Under the pieces are notes generated by a model. The model was given only the letters and a program-made list of their open reading frames with translations. It did no database searches and had not been told where the DNA came from. Positions 61,701 to 64,000 of a DNA stretch of 64,000 nucleotides are shown piece after piece (position 1 is the stretch's first letter; each line of letters opens with the position of its first letter). Position numbers and translations under genes: made by a program. Source of the stretch: Eutreptiella sp. 'Long Island Sound 2002' (lineage: Eukaryota; Euglenozoa; Euglenophyceae; Eutreptiales; Eutreptiaceae); NCBI GenBank assembly GCA_964036045.1, contig OZ038383.1:66469725-66533724 (forward strand), read 5' to 3'.

Positions 61701-63416
61701 AGGTGTTTCTGATGAGGGCGGTTGCTCTTTCATGGCGATTGGGCTATCAAATGATGGCAAATGGGTGTTCAATAAGGCGTGTACCACTCCGTGGTGCCAC
61801 GCGGTGGCCCATTTTGAGGTGAAAACAAGCCGTTTTTGAGCCGTGTTTCAGGACGATCGTCCCGACCGTGGAGGCACATCTCCAATGCAAGCAGTCTTTC
61901 CTCAACGGTGATCTCGAATGCGCTACGCAAGACTAGGACCCAGCTTGGTCCTAGTTCGAGTCTTGATTACCGAGCTGGGTTTACCCTGTCGAGGTTTTAC
62001 ACCACCTTTTAGGGGCCAAGGCTGAGCAACACGTTTTAGCAAGCAGCAGCAACAGCAAGCAGCCGCAAGCAGCGGCAGCAAGCAGCGGGCGCATAAAAAG
62101 TCCTTGCGACCACACCGCGGCTCCAAACCGGCATCCAAGTAGCTCAAAACGACCGGGGAGCCAAGGCGCATCACCACAAACAACTTTGGTTGCATTTCGA
62201 GCCGTCTAGCCCGTTCTACGGCCGATTTAGTGTCCAAAAATGGCCGTTTTGGGGCTGTTTTCGGCTGTTTTCAGGACGATCGTCCTGAAAGTTCAGGACG
62301 ATCGCCGCTGCGCCAAGCAAGTGTTTCTGATGAGGGCCGTTGTTCTTTCATGGCGATTGGGCCATCAAAGGATGGCAAATGGGTGTTCAATAAGGTGTGT
62401 ACCACTCCGTGGTGCCACGCGGTGGTCCATTTTGAGGTTAGAATGAGCCGTTTTCCAGCCGTGTTTCAAGACAATCGCCGTAAGCATGGAGGCACATCTC
62501 CAAAGCAGGCAGTGTTCCCTCCACGGTGATTTCCAATGCGTTACGCAAGACTAGGACCCAGCTCGGTCCTAGTTCGAGTCTTGATTACCGAGCTGGGTTT
62601 ACCCTGTCGAGGTTTTACACCGCCTTTTAGGGGCCAAGGGTGAGCTACACGTTGTAGCAAGCAGCAGCAGCAAGCAGCAAGGAGGCGCATAAAAAGTCCT
62701 TGCGACCACACCGCGGCTCCAAACCGGCATCCAAGTAGCTCAAAACGACCGGGGAGCCAAGGCGCATCACCACAAACAACTTTGGTTGCATTTCGAGCCG
62801 TCTAGCCCGTTCTACGGCCAATTTAGTGTCCAAAAATGGCCGTTTTGGGGCTGTTTTCGGCTGTTTTCAGGACGATCGTCCTGAAAGTTCAGAGCGATCG
62901 TTGGTACGCCAAGCATGTGTTTCCGATGAGGCCCGTTGCTCTTTCATGGCGATTGGGCTATCAAAGGATGGCAAATGGGTGTTCAATAAGGCGTGTAGCA
63001 CGCCCTGGTGCCACGCGGTGGTCCATTTTGAGGTGAAAATGAGCTGCTTTCCAGCCATGTTTCAAGACCATCGCCGTAACCATGGAGGCACATCTCTAAA
63101 GCAAGCGGTCTTTTTTCAACGGTGATTTCCAATGCGTTGGGCAAGACTAGGACCCAGCTCGGTCCTAGTTCGAGTCTTGATTACCGAGCTGGGTCTACCC
63201 TGTCGAGGTTTTACACCACCTTTTAGGGGCCAAGGGTGAGCAACACGTTTTAGCAAGCAGCAGCAGCAGCAGCGGGCGCATAAAAAGTCCTTGCGACCAC
63301 ACCGCGGCTCAAAACCGGCATCCAAGTAGCTCAAAAGGACCGGGGAGCCAAGGCGCATCACCACAAACAACTTTGGTTGCATTTCGAGCCGTCTAGCCCG
63401 TTCTACGGCCGATTTA

Positions 63417-63899
63417 GTGTCCAAAAATGGCCGTTTTGGGGCTGTTTTCGGCTGTTTTCAGGACGATCATCCTGAAAGTTCAGGACGATCGCCGCTGCGC
63501 CAAGCAGGTGTTTCCGATGAGGGCCGTTGCTCTTTCATGGCGATTGGGCCATCAAAGGATGGCAAATGGGTGTTCAATAAGGCGTGTACCACTCCGTGGT
63601 GCCACGCGATGGTCCATTTTGAGGTTAGAATGAGCCGTTTTCCAGCCGTGTTTCAGAACAACCGCCGTAAGCATGGAGGGGCCAAGGGTGAGCAACACGT
63701 TTTAGCAAGCAGCAAGCAGCAACAGCAAGCAGCCGCAAGCAGCGGCAGCAAGCAGCGGGCGCATAAAAAGTCCTTGCGACCACACCGCGGCTCGAAACCG
63801 GCATGCAAGTAGCTCAAAACGACCGGGGAGCAAAGGCGCATCACCACAAACAAGTTTCGTTGCGTTTCGAGCCGTCTAGCCCGTTCTACGGCCGATTTA
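63417..63899 (+). repeat. Truncated monomer with microhomology junction
   Basis: At about 63676-63681 CATGGAGG joins GGGGCCAAGGGTGAG. The two hairpins and the region between them are deleted, and spacing falls to about 483 bp. The AGG shared by both sides suggests microhomology-mediated loss. Confidence 0.75.
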
Positions 63900-64000
63900 G
63901 TGTCCAAAAATGGCCGTTTTTAGGCTGCTTTCGGCCGTTTTTAGGACGATCGTCCTGAAAGTTCAAGACGATCGCCGCTACGCCAAGCAGGTGTTTCTGA

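Larger units (their letters stand above)
6696..64000 (+). repeat. Satellite array, ~588-bp monomer, about 96 copies, continues past window
   Basis: The same ~588-bp unit repeats head to tail from ATTACCGAGCTGGG at 6696 to the window end. I counted about 96 occurrences of the landmark TAGTGTCCAAAAA. Typical spacings are 585, 588 and 596 bp. Differences arise mostly in a CAG/CAA microsatellite inside each monomer; the 596-bp form adds an AAGCAGCAAGG segment. Order of landmarks per monomer: two overlapping hairpins (CTAGGACC/GGTCCTAG and ACCCAGCTCGGT/ACCGAGCTGGGT), the CAG tract, ACCGCGGCTC, the GGCTGTTTT triplet, a 22-bp palindrome around GACGATCGTC, the GATGAGGGCCGTTG block, and a second diverged palindrome module. 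Monomers fall into class A (GATCGCCGCTGCGCC, AGGCAGTGTTCCC) and class B (GATCGTTGGTACGCC, AGCGGTCTTTTTT), with mosaics. Interior copies are very similar, and those at the left end and after about 57.3 kb are more diverged. No gene lies within it. Centromeric, subtelomeric or other heterochromatic location is possible but not shown. Confidence 0.98.
56170..64000 (+). repeat. Diverged right part of array with 3977- and 2390-bp duplications
   Basis: Variants at about 56459-57900 recur at 60436-61880 (offset 3977), including CAGGCGGTCCAAAAGTCG, TTTTTAGGCTGCTTTCGG and TTTCAGGACGATCGTCCCGA. Blocks from 59640 recur from 62030 (offset 2390), including AGCAGCCGCAAGCAGCGGC and CAAGTGTTTCTGATG. CAG tracts are longer and monomers more diverged than in the core, and truncated copies occur. 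The pattern suggests the right edge of the array may be near, beyond the window. Confidence 0.75.

Noticed and set aside
8093-63424. Minus-strand open frames of 60-158 codons in each monomer (LDTKSAVERARR type)
   Set aside because: They start at TTG, overlap the plus-strand frames, cross the variable CAG tract as Cys/Leu runs and show no conserved domain. They are by-products of low stop-codon density.
6938-63812. A ~99-codon open frame (SKNGRFGAVFGCFQ...) repeated in almost every monomer, as a tandem gene family
   Set aside because: The frame opens at GTG, not ATG, which is not a normal eukaryotic start. Some copies have a stop at the Trp in CCGTGGTGCC (27768, 31895, 32480, 35423). Differences between classes A and B change the amino acid at most sites (for example SPLRQAG against SLVRQAC). 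Competing frames on both strands are equally open. This fits noncoding satellite DNA.
9030-63998. CYGATGAGGGCCGTTG in the satellite as a second hammerhead ribozyme
   Set aside because: It shares TGATGAGGGCC with the insertion's ribozyme, but no GAAA at the right distance follows and no cleavage triplet is placed correctly. Probably coincidence.
6696-64000. CRISPR array
   Set aside because: The repeating unit is 588 bp with no short-repeat and unique-spacer alternation, no cas genes, and a eukaryotic context.

Overview
The window is nuclear-type DNA from a eukaryote. The only recognisable coding piece is a single intron-flanked exon with GT-AG borders. The rest is simple repeats, a tRNA-like short interspersed element, several unrelated tandem repeats, and a very large satellite array. 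There is no prokaryotic gene layout: no dense reading frames, no ribosome-binding-site pattern, no operons. I cannot name the organism. A G/C-rich microbial eukaryote such as an alga or other protist fits best, because the exon resembles protist and bacterial P450-reductase-like flavoproteins more than the animal enzyme, but this is a weak inference.

Layout. (1) Positions 1-6695 are low-copy sequence. They hold one 108-codon exon of an FAD/NADPH oxidoreductase domain (2342-2665), a tRNA-derived SINE-like piece (about 3073-3200), a 265-bp segment bounded by 13-bp inverted repeats (3896-4160), about ten copies of a degenerate ~86-bp tandem repeat (4190-5035), a pair of near-identical palindromes 70 bp apart (5515-5603), and smaller repeats. 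(2) From 6696 to the end of the window there is one tandem satellite array with a ~588-bp monomer. I count about 96 copies of one monomer landmark. It runs off the right edge. Monomers fall into at least two sequence classes plus mosaics. They are organised into nested, recently duplicated multi-monomer blocks (596, 1173, 1176, 1765, 1769, 2356, 2390, 2992 and 3977 bp). (3) One monomer is split by a 924-bp insertion (14189-15112).

The insertion is the most interesting object. It carries two identical 183-bp direct repeats, and each begins with the complete conserved core of a hammerhead self-cleaving ribozyme. The predicted cleavage sites are exactly 476 nt apart. The repeats are followed by (AAAAAATTCC)-type tails, and the left end of the insertion carries the same low-complexity tail in inverted orientation. 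A 3-4 bp target duplication is visible. This architecture resembles hammerhead-bearing non-autonomous retroelements (retrozymes, or derivatives of Penelope-like elements), but I see no protein gene in it.

The satellite monomer itself has conserved structure that is not coding. It has a 22-bp perfect palindrome with extra half-sites, two overlapping and mutually exclusive hairpins, and a CAG-type microsatellite that accounts for most of the length differences between monomers. The long open frames through the monomers lack ATG starts, are broken in some copies, and differ between classes by amino-acid-changing substitutions. I therefore do not annotate them as genes.
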